A DNA stretch of 64,000 bases from Chitinophaga polysaccharea. Its GTDB lineage: Bacteria > Bacteroidota > Bacteroidia > Chitinophagales > Chitinophagaceae. The notes below the pieces were generated by a model that did no database searches, had not been told where the DNA came from, and saw only the letters and a program-made list of their open reading frames with translations. The stretch lies in contig NZ_VIWO01000002.1 of NCBI RefSeq assembly GCF_007829335.1, positions 496,001 through 560,000 of the forward strand, in the 5' to 3' direction. How positions within the stretch are numbered: the first letter of the stretch is position 1; every line of letters begins with the position of its first letter. Shown one piece after another: positions 45,095 to 53,418 of the stretch. Position numbers and translations under genes: made by a program.

Positions 45095-45505
45095 ATGAGC
45101 AACCTACCTAACAGACCCATTCCGTCAGACGCGGGCGGGTTCATTTCTTTAGAAGAAATGTTGGAGTTAACAAAAAATCATGATGATGATCACGCGAATC
45201 AAAAATCTTTCGACAGTCATGTAAAGGCCATGTGTTTTGGCAAAGACAAAATACTGGAAGTGCTGGATCAACCAGGCGCTGTGGCGATGAGAATTTATTA
45301 TGGTATTAAGTTAAATGGTGATAGTCAACGGGAAAGAAAAATGATCCTGGTAGCCGTTGATGAAAATGGTAACGACATTCTCCCTAAATCCGCTGCAGAA
45401 ATGGCCGCTGCCCAGGCTTCCGGCATTGTTGCCAAAGATACGCCTCCTGTCATCCTGGATCAGGGTGTACCATGCCCGCAATATTGTTCCGGTACAAAAC
45501 CTTAA
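45095..45505 (+). CDS. Small protein of unknown function with Cys-containing tail
   Basis: A 136-residue protein without an N-terminal signal peptide. An N-terminal helix region (I-S-L-E-E-M-L-E-L-T-K-N-H) and a middle segment with an alternating pattern (A-M-R-I-Y-Y-G-I-K-L) are seen. The C-terminus has P-C-P-Q-Y-C-S-G, two cysteines that could bind metal or form a disulfide. It heads the run with the 7-TM protein (15-base gap), kinase and regulator, so it is probably part of the same signalling system. No family recognised. Confidence 0.7.
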   Translation: MSNLPNRPIPSDAGGFISLEEMLELTKNHDDDHANQKSFDSHVKAMCFGKDKILEVLDQPGAVAMRIYYGIKLNGDSQRERKMILVAVDENGNDILPKSAAEMAAAQASGIVAKDTPPVILDQGVPCPQYCSGTKP

Positions 45506-45520
45506 CTATAAAGGAATCTC

Positions 45521-46207
45521 GTGGATAAATTATTCTGGTACAGTTATTACGCCATGATGGGGATCGAATTACTTATTCTGATCCCCTTCATCCTAAACTA
45601 TAAACTGTTTGACCGCCCTTCCCTCTGGATATTTTATTATATCGTTAGCAGCATTGTTTTCGCTGTTGGTTCCGATGTGATCGGATACCTGTTCCACAAT
45701 AACATGTGGTTCTTTAACTTCATGAACCTCGTTCAGTTTGTTATTATTTCCCTGGTTTACCTTAGTTGTATTAAGAACAAGGTGATTAAACGGGTGATCC
45801 TGTTTATGCCCATCGTTGTAGCCCTTGTTTTTGGCCTCGACATCTTTGTAATTGAAGGATTCTATCACTACAACTCTATCTCTGCCGGTATCAAATCGAT
45901 TGTCATTCTCATATACGGGGTTATATTTTTCTGGCAGATGTTGAACGACAAAGAGCTGATAGAAAAATCGATCTATATTGATACCATGCCCTCCTTCTGG
46001 TACAATTCAGGGATTTTTCTCTTTTACTGTACAGTATTCCTGTTTAATATCAGCTATAATGTACTGCAACAAGTATTCAGGCCCGATCCCAGGGGAAAAG
46101 TGATTTCCGGGATTCTGACCATCAATAATTTCGTTGGCATAGTTTCTATGATTCTGCTGTATATTGGGCTCTCAAAACTTAAAAAATTGAGATATGCAGA
46201 CAGTTGA
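45521..46207 (+). CDS. Seven-transmembrane protein, putative sensor partner of downstream kinase
   Basis: A 228-residue membrane protein. I count seven hydrophobic helices at about 5-25, 34-55, 62-82, 88-110, 118-140, 155-180 and 195-217, with short loops and no soluble domain. The start is GTG at 45521, preceded by A-rich sequence with AAGGA; an ATG at 45554 would cut helix 1. The 3' end overlaps the histidine kinase start by 14 bases, which points to translational coupling. The kinase itself has only one helix and no sensor domain, so this protein may supply the sensing part. That role is inferred. Confidence 0.78.
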   Translation: MDKLFWYSYYAMMGIELLILIPFILNYKLFDRPSLWIFYYIVSSIVFAVGSDVIGYLFHNNMWFFNFMNLVQFVIISLVYLSCIKNKVIKRVILFMPIVVALVFGLDIFVIEGFYHYNSISAGIKSIVILIYGVIFFWQMLNDKELIEKSIYIDTMPSFWYNSGIFLFYCTVFLFNISYNVLQQVFRPDPRGKVISGILTINNFVGIVSMILLYIGLSKLKKLRYADS

Positions 46208-47003
46208 TATTATTGTAATTGGAACTACAGTAATGTTAATGCTTGGTGTTATTGTGATCATTTTAGTGATGTTACAGCAGAAGCAGGTTATCCAGCACAA
46301 GCTACTGATCCGCGATAAAGACCTGCAACTCCAGCGGGAACGTCTCGTAGCTGTTTTACAGGGCCAGGAGCAGGAACGGAAGCGCATTGCAGAAGATCTG
46401 CATGATGAAGTGGGCGCGCAACTTTCGGTGTTAAAACTGAATATCGGCGGCCTCCAGACCCTGCTGAAGACAGGTAACGGCGAAACAGAGCGGCTTAAAG
46501 AAACCAAAGACTTTACAGATACTATTATACAGCAGCTGCGATTCATATCTCAAAGCCTCCACCCCCAGGCACTGGAAAACCTTGGTTTAGCCCATGCACT
46601 CGATTCCTTCTGCAACCTGATGAATAAAAACAAACAGGTAAAGATCAGTTTTACCGCCGCCGGCAGCGGGCAAACGGTAGACCGGGAAAAGGCACTGAAT
46701 GTATACCGCGTAGTACAGGAACTGATTAACAACATTCTGAAACATGCCGCCGCAACTGAAATAAAAATCAGTTACCAAACCACTCCGTCCCTGCTCACGA
46801 TAGATGTAGCAGACAATGGTAATGGCGCCCTCCTCACTACGTTGGGCGATGCCCGTAAGAAAACAGGTAGCCTGGGCCTTAAAAATATTGAGAGCCGCCT
46901 CAATATTATCGGCGGAAATATTACCTTCACAGCCGGAACACCACAAGGTACAATTGCGTCGATTAGTGTAGAGAATTACCAGTCATCCTCACAGAATAGT
47001 TGA
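46194..47003 (+). CDS. HisKA_3-type sensor histidine kinase
   Basis: A 269-residue kinase of the NarX/DesK group. One transmembrane helix (about 5-27) leads through a coiled-coil linker to the HisKA_3 domain, with phospho-His70 in A-E-D-L-H-D-E-V-G-A-Q-L. The ATPase domain has V-Q-E-L-I-N-N-I-L-K-H-A (N box) and D-N-G-N-G. No periplasmic sensor is present. It is coupled to the 7-TM gene upstream, and the response regulator follows 116 bases later. Confidence 0.92.
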   Translation: MQTVDIIVIGTTVMLMLGVIVIILVMLQQKQVIQHKLLIRDKDLQLQRERLVAVLQGQEQERKRIAEDLHDEVGAQLSVLKLNIGGLQTLLKTGNGETERLKETKDFTDTIIQQLRFISQSLHPQALENLGLAHALDSFCNLMNKNKQVKISFTAAGSGQTVDREKALNVYRVVQELINNILKHAAATEIKISYQTTPSLLTIDVADNGNGALLTTLGDARKKTGSLGLKNIESRLNIIGGNITFTAGTPQGTIASISVENYQSSSQNS

Positions 47004-47119
47004 TACTTATCTTGTTTTATTGTTAAATTGCCGTCCGGTTGTGTTAAACCTGTATAATAGCATGACTAATAGTAATTTATTCAAAATAAAATAATAGCAA
47101 ATCTTCTAACTGTCCACCT

Positions 47120-47776
47120 ATGGCACACATAAAAGTGGCCATTGCGGATGATCATAAAATCTTCCGCAGTGGAGTCATCAACACACTGATTCCTTACGAA
47201 AATATCCGCTTTATTTTCGAGGCGGATGATGGACTGCATCTGTTGCAGACCATGGAAACACAGCAGCCGGATGTTATACTGATGGACCTGAAAATGCCCA
47301 ATATGGATGGCATTGAAGCCACCATTAAGGTAAAGGAAAAATACCCGGATGTAAAAGTAATCATACTCACCATGTATGAAGACGACAACTTTATTGTCCA
47401 TCTGGTAGAAAACGGCGCCAATGCCTACCTACTAAAAAATGCGGAACCTGAAGAGATCTACGAAGCCATCTGTACTACTTTCGAAAAAGGATTTTACTTC
47501 AATGAAAATGTAAACCTGGCCCTGCTGAAAAAGGTATTACATAAAAACAAGCAACAATTTAAGCCGACACTTAAAAACGAAATACAACTCAACGACCGGG
47601 AACAGGAAGTACTGAAGCTGATATGTAATGAACTGACGACCCAGGAAATTTCTGAACAGATCTTCCTGAGTCCCCGCACCGTTGAAGGTATCCGTCAGAA
47701 GTTACTGGAAAAGATCAACGTTAAAAACAGCGTTGGACTGGTACTGTACGCATTCCGTAATGGGATTATCGAATAG
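47120..47776 (+). CDS. NarL/LuxR-family response regulator
   Basis: A 218-residue regulator. Receiver with D10-D11, phosphoacceptor Asp56 (L-M-D-L-K-M-P) and Lys in Y-L-L-K-N. The C-terminal LuxR-type helix-turn-helix (about 155-215) has L-N-D-R-E-Q-E-V-L-K-L-I-C, T-T-Q-E-I-S-E-Q-I-F-L-S-P-R-T-V-E and the final helix. It is the evident partner of the HisKA_3 kinase. The two 7-2-7 inverted repeats upstream of the operon have the spacing this class recognises and may be its targets. It shares a strand with the DUF2911 gene 21 bases downstream. Confidence 0.94.
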   Translation: MAHIKVAIADDHKIFRSGVINTLIPYENIRFIFEADDGLHLLQTMETQQPDVILMDLKMPNMDGIEATIKVKEKYPDVKVIILTMYEDDNFIVHLVENGANAYLLKNAEPEEIYEAICTTFEKGFYFNENVNLALLKKVLHKNKQQFKPTLKNEIQLNDREQEVLKLICNELTTQEISEQIFLSPRTVEGIRQKLLEKINVKNSVGLVLYAFRNGIIE

Positions 47777-47797
47777 CATTTAAATACCCACCTAAAT

Positions 47798-48646
47798 ATG
47801 AGAACTATCAGAACCTTCACCGCAGCAGCCGGTGCTATGCTTTTGCTGTATGCGGGTACCACCCTCGCCCAGGGCATTAAGATGCCTGCGCCAAGTCCTA
47901 CTCAGACGATCAAACAGGACTTTGCTTTATCCAATATAGAGCTGAGCTACTCCCGCCCACAAAAGAATGGCCGTGTGATCATGGGCGACCTGGTACCATA
48001 CGACAAAGTATGGCGAACCGGCGCCAATAGCGCTACCACCATTACTTTTGGAGAAGACATCACCTTCGGCGGCGTACCTGTTAAAGCGGGTAAATATGGT
48101 TTATTATCTATCCCGGGGGCCAAATCCTGGACAATAATCCTGACCAGCAGCCTGGACGTTACCAGCCCTGCCGCTTACAAGCCTGAAAACGATATTGCCC
48201 GCGTGAAAGTATCCCCTGTTGCGATGCCTTTTTCACAGGAAAACTTTACCATCGAGTTTGAGAACGTACGTTCCAATAGCGTTATCCTTGCCCTCAGCTG
48301 GGATAAAACCAAAGTACCGGTAGTCATTAAAGCCGATATTGATGGTAAGATCACCGGCCAGATCGAAGAAGCTATGAAGGGTGAAAAGAAGCCTTATTTC
48401 CAGGCAGCAGTTTACTACTTCGAAACCGGTAAAGACCTCAACAAAGCGGTAGAATGGATTGACGCCGCCGCTGCTCAAAGCCCTGAAGCATTCTGGGTTT
48501 GGTACCAAAAAGCACGCATCAACGCAAAAGCTAAAAAAGTAGCGGTAGCGAAAGAAGCTGCGCAGAAGTCTATCGAACTGGCCACTGCCGCTAAAAACGA
48601 TGACTATGTAACGCTGAATAAAAAGCTACTGGCAACACTGAAATAA
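47798..48646 (+). CDS. DUF2911 secreted protein
   Basis: A 282-residue protein with a signal peptide ending at L-A-Q (about residue 25). The DUF2911 domain spans about 30-180: the S-Y-S-R-P-Q-K-N-G-R segment, W-R-T-G-A-N-S-A-T-T-I-T-F and V-K-A-G-K-Y-G-L-L-S-I-P. A TPR-like helical tail follows (about 195-280). The family is frequent in this phylum, and its function is unknown. It may be the last gene of the signalling operon and is followed by a very long hairpin. Confidence 0.88.
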   Translation: MRTIRTFTAAAGAMLLLYAGTTLAQGIKMPAPSPTQTIKQDFALSNIELSYSRPQKNGRVIMGDLVPYDKVWRTGANSATTITFGEDITFGGVPVKAGKYGLLSIPGAKSWTIILTSSLDVTSPAAYKPENDIARVKVSPVAMPFSQENFTIEFENVRSNSVILALSWDKTKVPVVIKADIDGKITGQIEEAMKGEKKPYFQAAVYYFETGKDLNKAVEWIDAAAAQSPEAFWVWYQKARINAKAKKVAVAKEAAQKSIELATAAKNDDYVTLNKKLLATLK

Positions 48647-48647
48647 A

Positions 48648-48713
48648 CATCTCATTTACATAAAAAAGCCATTGAAGGATTTCCTTCAATGGCTTTTTTA
48701 TGTAAATGAGATG
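48648..48713. terminator. 32-bp perfect hairpin, bidirectional terminator
   Basis: 48648-48679 and 48682-48713 are exact reverse complements, with only 2 bases between. A U-tract follows the core stem on each strand. It fills the gap between convergent DUF2911 and the sodium symporter gene. Confidence 0.9.
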
Positions 48714-48717
48714 ATCC

Positions 48718-50421
48718 TTATGCTATTTCCCGCGGTTGCGCTGGCGCACAAAACTGGTGAAATACCCAGGCCAGTAACAATACCAGCAAACATCCAATGG
48801 CGTTGAGCCACAAGAAGGATACGGCGCCGATCCAATACACTACCAGTACTACGATTTCGGAAATGATGGCTGCCCAGAAGGTGGCCGTCCCCCCTACCTT
48901 TTTCAGGTAAAAGGCTACCAGGAAAATTCCCAGCGTAACTCCATAAAACCACGACCCCAATACGTTTACCACCTCGATGAGACTTCCCAGGCTGCCGGCA
49001 AACTGTGCTACCACGATACAAAAGACACCCCAGATCAATGTCCAGAGCCTGGAAATCATGAGATAATGACCGGGCGATGCATTGGCGTTGTAAAGGCGCT
49101 GGTATACATCCACCACTGTAGTGGAGGCCAGCGAATTCAATGCCGCGGCAATACTTCCCCAGGCTGCCAGGAAAATAATGGCGATCAGTAAGCCCACCAA
49201 GCCTTTGGGCAAACTATTCACCACAAAATGCAGGAAAATATAATTTGTGTCACTGGTGTCGGCCGTAGGATCTGATGCTTTGATGAGTGACAGGGCTTCC
49301 GTTCTGATGACAGTCGCTTTCACATCTGTTTGCTGCAACTCTTTTTTAGCGATGTCCGCTTGCGCGTTGTTACCTGCTTCCAGGGCAGCTGCGAGTTGTT
49401 TTACCTGCTGCTGTTTTACCTTACCTAATTCCGTGTATTGATCTTCCAGTTTTAGTAACGCAGGGCCCTGTTCTGTTTTATGTGCCCTGGCCAGCTGGGC
49501 TTCATTGAAGAAAATAGGCGCCCTGAAATACAGGTAAAATACAAATACCATGGCTCCGATCAATAAGATCAGGAATTGCATGGGAACTTTCACCAGGCCG
49601 TTCATCAGCAGGCCCATGCGGCTTTCCTTCACCGATTTGGCCGTGAGGTAGCGGCCTACCTGCGACTGGTCTGTTCCAAAATAAGATAAGGCCAGGAAAA
49701 AGCCTCCGATGATACCACTCCAGATATTGTATTTGTCTTTCCAGTCGAACTTCGTTACTATCACATTCAGCTTATCCATCTTGCCGGATACCTGTAAGGC
49801 CTGTTTAAATCCTACATCCGGAGGCAATAAGTGCACTACCATCCATCCGGCAAGAAACATACCGCTGAAAATGATGATGAGCTGAAACGTTTGCGTATAG
49901 GCTACTGCCCGGGTACCACCTACTACGGTATAGATAATGAGCAATCCGCCCATAATCATATTGGTCCAGTAAAGATTCCATCCCAGCAATGACGACAATA
50001 TAATAGACGGCGCGCAGATACTGATACCGGTAGAGAGTCCTCGCTGGATCAAAAACAGCGTAGAAGCCAGTGTACGCGTTTTAAGATCAAACCGCTGCTC
50101 CAGGTATTCGTAGGCGGTGTATACTTTAAGCTTATGAAAAATGGGGACAAAAGTGATACAAAGTACTACCATGGCCAACGGCAAGCCGAAGTAATACTGC
50201 ACAAAACGCATCCCGTCTGTATAGGCCTGACCCGGTGCTGAAATAAAAGTGATGGCGCTGGCCTGGGTACCGATAATAGACAACAGGATGATATACCAGG
50301 GCATAGATTGGTTATCCAGGAAATAACTATCCAGGTTTTGCTGGCCGCGGCTTTTCCAGACACCGTACAGAATAATAGTGGTGAGCGTACCGATAAGTAC
50401 CGTCCAATCTAAAGGGCTCAT
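48718..50421 (-). CDS. Sodium:solute symporter family transporter
   Basis: A 567-residue SSS-family transporter with about 13 helices. The start M-S-P-L-D-W-T-V-L-I-G, G-T-Q-A-S-A-I-T-F-I-S near 51-61 and Y-F-G-T-D-Q-S-Q-V-G-R-Y near 247-258 are typical. A polar, helix-rich insert of about 90 residues (305-393) lies between two membrane helices. The ATG at 50421 overlaps the stop of the 43-residue gene by the A-T-G-A arrangement. It is the last gene of the PIG-L operon, so it may import a sugar or amino sugar; the substrate is not known. Confidence 0.9.
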   Translation of the reverse strand: MSPLDWTVLIGTLTTIILYGVWKSRGQQNLDSYFLDNQSMPWYIILLSIIGTQASAITFISAPGQAYTDGMRFVQYYFGLPLAMVVLCITFVPIFHKLKVYTAYEYLEQRFDLKTRTLASTLFLIQRGLSTGISICAPSIILSSLLGWNLYWTNMIMGGLLIIYTVVGGTRAVAYTQTFQLIIIFSGMFLAGWMVVHLLPPDVGFKQALQVSGKMDKLNVIVTKFDWKDKYNIWSGIIGGFFLALSYFGTDQSQVGRYLTAKSVKESRMGLLMNGLVKVPMQFLILLIGAMVFVFYLYFRAPIFFNEAQLARAHKTEQGPALLKLEDQYTELGKVKQQQVKQLAAALEAGNNAQADIAKKELQQTDVKATVIRTEALSLIKASDPTADTSDTNYIFLHFVVNSLPKGLVGLLIAIIFLAAWGSIAAALNSLASTTVVDVYQRLYNANASPGHYLMISRLWTLIWGVFCIVVAQFAGSLGSLIEVVNVLGSWFYGVTLGIFLVAFYLKKVGGTATFWAAIISEIVVLVVYWIGAVSFLWLNAIGCLLVLLLAWVFHQFCAPAQPREIA

Positions 50422-50549
50422 GAAAATGTTTTGGTGAATAAGTAGAAGAGCACGATCAGTAACAGCAACCAGGCTATTACCAATGCATACCAGTATCCCC
50501 ATGTGGGAAATAAAGGTGGCTTCTCTTCCGGCTGTTGATCCAACGCCAT
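50418..50549 (-). CDS. 43-residue single-helix membrane protein
   Basis: The ORF runs from an ATG at 50549 to a TGA that overlaps the symporter ATG. A proline-rich, charged start (M-A-L-D-Q-Q-P-E-E-K-P-P) is followed by one helix (about 18-37, A-L-V-I-A-W-L-L-L-L-I-V-L-F-Y-L-F). Overlap and composition indicate a real, translationally coupled subunit or chaperone of the symporter. A longer frame upstream to 50606 exists but runs into the preceding gene. No family recognised. Confidence 0.7.
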   Translation of the reverse strand: MALDQQPEEKPPLFPTWGYWYALVIAWLLLLIVLFYLFTKTFS

Positions 50550-50550
50550 A

Positions 50551-50727
50551 TTAATCGTTTGAATTACTTTTACTCCACATACTTCCTGACAAGAGGCCCA
50601 GCACAACTCCTATAATCAATCCCACCTGCACGCGCTTGATACTGAATCCTATCAGCAACCCCAGGATAATACAAAAGCCGGCAGCTATTCTTAGCCGGGG
50701 GCGGTTCTGTTCGTGTTTCTTACTCAT
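50551..50727 (-). CDS. 58-residue two-helix membrane protein
   Basis: A short frame read directly: ATG at 50727, TAA at 50551-50553. The protein opens M-S-K-K-H-E-Q-N-R-P-R and has two hydrophobic spans (about 14-30 and 34-49, the second Gly-rich, G-L-I-I-G-V-V-L-G-L-L-S-G). It ends in a polar tail. Its start is 13 bases after the PIG-L stop, and its stop is 1 base before the 43-residue gene. Tight packing supports it as a gene; function unknown. Confidence 0.65.
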   Translation of the reverse strand: MSKKHEQNRPRLRIAAGFCIILGLLIGFSIKRVQVGLIIGVVLGLLSGSMWSKSNSND

Positions 50728-50740
50728 TTTCGTTCAATCC

Positions 50741-53221
50741 CTATTTAACAGAAATCAGGTTTACAAACAGGCGATACGCACCAGGTACGCCTGCCGGCAG
50801 CTGCCGGAAAAAGGACAGGCCGGTATACACATAAGCTCCTTTACCATAATGCGCTACCAGTGTAGAACCATCCAATGGCGATTCTCCCTGGTCATGCATG
50901 GTAAAGAGTTTATCGTAGGCTTTGTCGGCATTAGCAGTATAGTATAATCCCCGCTCCTGTACCCAGCCGTTGAAATCAGCCGCTGTAATTTCATTGGGAT
51001 AATGGAATACCGGATCTTTCGGATTGATGAAATCCACTTTCGCGTTTTCATCTGTTACCCGGTCGCGGGAAAGGCTGAACGGATAAGGCCCGAGGTTATT
51101 GGTTACCAGGGGGCTGTTTACGTTGTACTGTACAATCAGTTTGCCGCCGTTGTTTACGTAGTCCATCAACCTGGGTTGCCAGTATTTCATACGTGCGTTC
51201 ACGTTATAGGCGCGTACCCCGGCAATGATGGCATCATATTGTTGCAGGTTACCGCTCATAATGTCCTTTTCGGCCAGCTCCGTCACATCATAGCCTACCT
51301 GGCGAAGTGAAGCTGCTACCATATCACCGGCACCGGGAATATATCCAAGGCGGTTGCCATTATGTTTCAGGTTCACAGATACCAGCCTGGCTGCTGCAGG
51401 CGGAAATAAGGTAATAAGTGGAATATGATCGTAGCGGATCTGCAGTAAACTCTGCGTATATTCCTTCCCGTTAGTTTGCATCACCACCGTAAAAGTGTCT
51501 GCATGGTTATCGGTAATATTTTTTGTAGGGAGGATATTAAAACGTAGTTCCACCTCATCGCCTTTCTGAGCCAGGTTAAAAGGCAGGCTGCTTTCGGTAG
51601 CGACAAAGCCTGCAGGCAATTGCAGTTTCACCGTTCCCTGTACCTGGTCGGCCATGGCCTTAATTTTGACCGGCACTGCCTGCGGTTTGGTATCTGTAAA
51701 GATGTATACCTGGCTGTTCATATCTGCTACCACTGGTGGCGCGATCACCAGCGGCTGGTATATTTCCCCTTTTACAGGGTCGGTATATTTATATTGCAGG
51801 GGACGGGTAATGTTGAATTCCTGGTCGCCAATGCGGAAGCGGATCTTAGCCTGTAGTGGCGGAATATTTTCCGGGTTACCCACCAGTAAAGGATCATTTA
51901 TAACGTACATGCCTACCCGGTGTGTTGTTGCCAGCCAATAGGGCTGTGACTCCGGGGTGTTGGCAGGTACTGTCAGGGTTTGTGAAATGCTGGTAAACTT
52001 ATTGTAAGCCAGTTCCTGTTGACCGGCAGCATTGGGTTTTCCCGGAAGGTCGATCTGCTCCAGGATTACCTTCACATTTCCACGATTGATCAGCTGTACC
52101 GTGGCTTCCATATTAGTTCCGGGGACTACGGTAGGAGCAGTGCTATAGGCTTCTGCCCAGAGACCGGCGCAGGCATAGATGAGCTGCTCTGTTTCTGCGA
52201 GTTTCCCGTTACGCCAGTAGCCATCGGGCAAGGCCTGAATGGCCCGGCGTATTTCCAGCAAAGCCGGCACAGAAGCAGACGGATCGTCCATATTATACGC
52301 GGCGAGTGCGGCATCTACCAGGCGTCCTACTTTCTCGCCGCCCGGTACCCTTGACCAGCTGGTATTGACATCGTCAAGTAAATCTTTTTTCGGTGTATTG
52401 CCTTTGATAGTCAGGAAATATTCCAGTGAGCTACCCCTGGAAGCGGGCACCCCGAAGCCCTGACTTTTATGCTGGGAACGACTTTCCGCGGCTATCTCCC
52501 CAAATCCCTTACCCAGTAATGGATTAAAGGCGCCTACATCTATCTTAAACTGATCATCGGCGGTGGTATTGATGCTGCCAAAACTGAAGGTATTCCAGAG
52601 GATGCGTTTGGCCTGCCAGGGTTTTACGAGCTTCAGCTGTTCAGGATATCGTTTGGGATCAGCAGCAGCGGTAAATGCTTCTGCCGCCAGCATGGCCGAG
52701 GCAGTATGGTGCCCATGCCCGGCGCGACTATCTGCCGGAAAACGACAGATGATTACGTCTGGTTGAAATTTTCGGATCATGTATACCACATCTCCTAAAA
52801 TCTTTTCGCGATCCCAGATAGTAAATGTTTCCTGGGGGTTTTTAGAGAACCCGAAGTCCTGGGCGCGGGTAAAGAACTGTTCTGCCCCATCGATACGACG
52901 CGCGGCCAGCAGTTCCTGCGTACGAATCAATCCAAGCAATTCAGATTGTTCATTGCCTACGAGGTTTTGCCCGCCATCACCACGGGTGAGCGACAGGTAT
53001 CCCGTTCTGTACAGCTTTTCCTTAGCCAGGTAGCCCAACAGCCGGGTATTTTCATCGTCGGGATGGGCGGCTATGTACAATACGCTTCCCAGTGTATCGA
53101 GTTTCTTTAATTGCAGTCTGATATCAGCAGCGTTCCATGCAGGAGATGGTTGTGCCATAGCGGGTAAACCGATAGCTGCTAATAAAATGATAACCAAAGC
53201 GGTAGAACGTCTTATAAACAT
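50741..53221 (-). CDS. Exported PIG-L (LmbE) family deacetylase with large C-terminal extension
   Basis: An 826-residue protein with a signal peptide ending at M-A-Q (about residue 24). The PIG-L zinc hydrolase domain holds A-H-P-D-D-E at 52-57 and G-H-G-H-H (second metal site) near 170. About 500 residues after it hold beta-rich segments and a GATase/DJ-1-like end (I-A-G-V-R-A-Y-N-V, I-V-Q-Y-N-V-N). PIG-L enzymes remove acetyl from N-acetylglucosamine-type substrates, so an exported amino-sugar deacetylase is likely. The two micro-genes and the symporter follow on the same strand. Confidence 0.88.
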   Translation of the reverse strand: MFIRRSTALVIILLAAIGLPAMAQPSPAWNAADIRLQLKKLDTLGSVLYIAAHPDDENTRLLGYLAKEKLYRTGYLSLTRGDGGQNLVGNEQSELLGLIRTQELLAARRIDGAEQFFTRAQDFGFSKNPQETFTIWDREKILGDVVYMIRKFQPDVIICRFPADSRAGHGHHTASAMLAAEAFTAAADPKRYPEQLKLVKPWQAKRILWNTFSFGSINTTADDQFKIDVGAFNPLLGKGFGEIAAESRSQHKSQGFGVPASRGSSLEYFLTIKGNTPKKDLLDDVNTSWSRVPGGEKVGRLVDAALAAYNMDDPSASVPALLEIRRAIQALPDGYWRNGKLAETEQLIYACAGLWAEAYSTAPTVVPGTNMEATVQLINRGNVKVILEQIDLPGKPNAAGQQELAYNKFTSISQTLTVPANTPESQPYWLATTHRVGMYVINDPLLVGNPENIPPLQAKIRFRIGDQEFNITRPLQYKYTDPVKGEIYQPLVIAPPVVADMNSQVYIFTDTKPQAVPVKIKAMADQVQGTVKLQLPAGFVATESSLPFNLAQKGDEVELRFNILPTKNITDNHADTFTVVMQTNGKEYTQSLLQIRYDHIPLITLFPPAAARLVSVNLKHNGNRLGYIPGAGDMVAASLRQVGYDVTELAEKDIMSGNLQQYDAIIAGVRAYNVNARMKYWQPRLMDYVNNGGKLIVQYNVNSPLVTNNLGPYPFSLSRDRVTDENAKVDFINPKDPVFHYPNEITAADFNGWVQERGLYYTANADKAYDKLFTMHDQGESPLDGSTLVAHYGKGAYVYTGLSFFRQLPAGVPGAYRLFVNLISVK

Positions 53222-53319
53222 TTGGCGATACGTGAATTTACAGATTGTCAAAAGTAATAATTAATTAGTGGGAGTTGAAGAGAAATTGGTTGAGTGGCGG
53301 AATAGAGCTATAAAAACAA

Positions 53320-53348
53320 AAATCCCCCCGCTTTGGGCGAGGGGATTT
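53320..53348 (-). terminator. Terminator of SusC/SusD operon
   Basis: A 12-bp stem with one mismatch (53320-53331 with 53337-53348) is followed on the minus strand by a T-rich run. It separates susD from the PIG-L operon. Confidence 0.85.
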
Positions 53349-53418
53349 CTTTTCTTCATAAGCAAATAACCAACCAGCTTGTAAGCAAAAACCAATTATT
53401 AACAAAGGCGGTTTAGAT

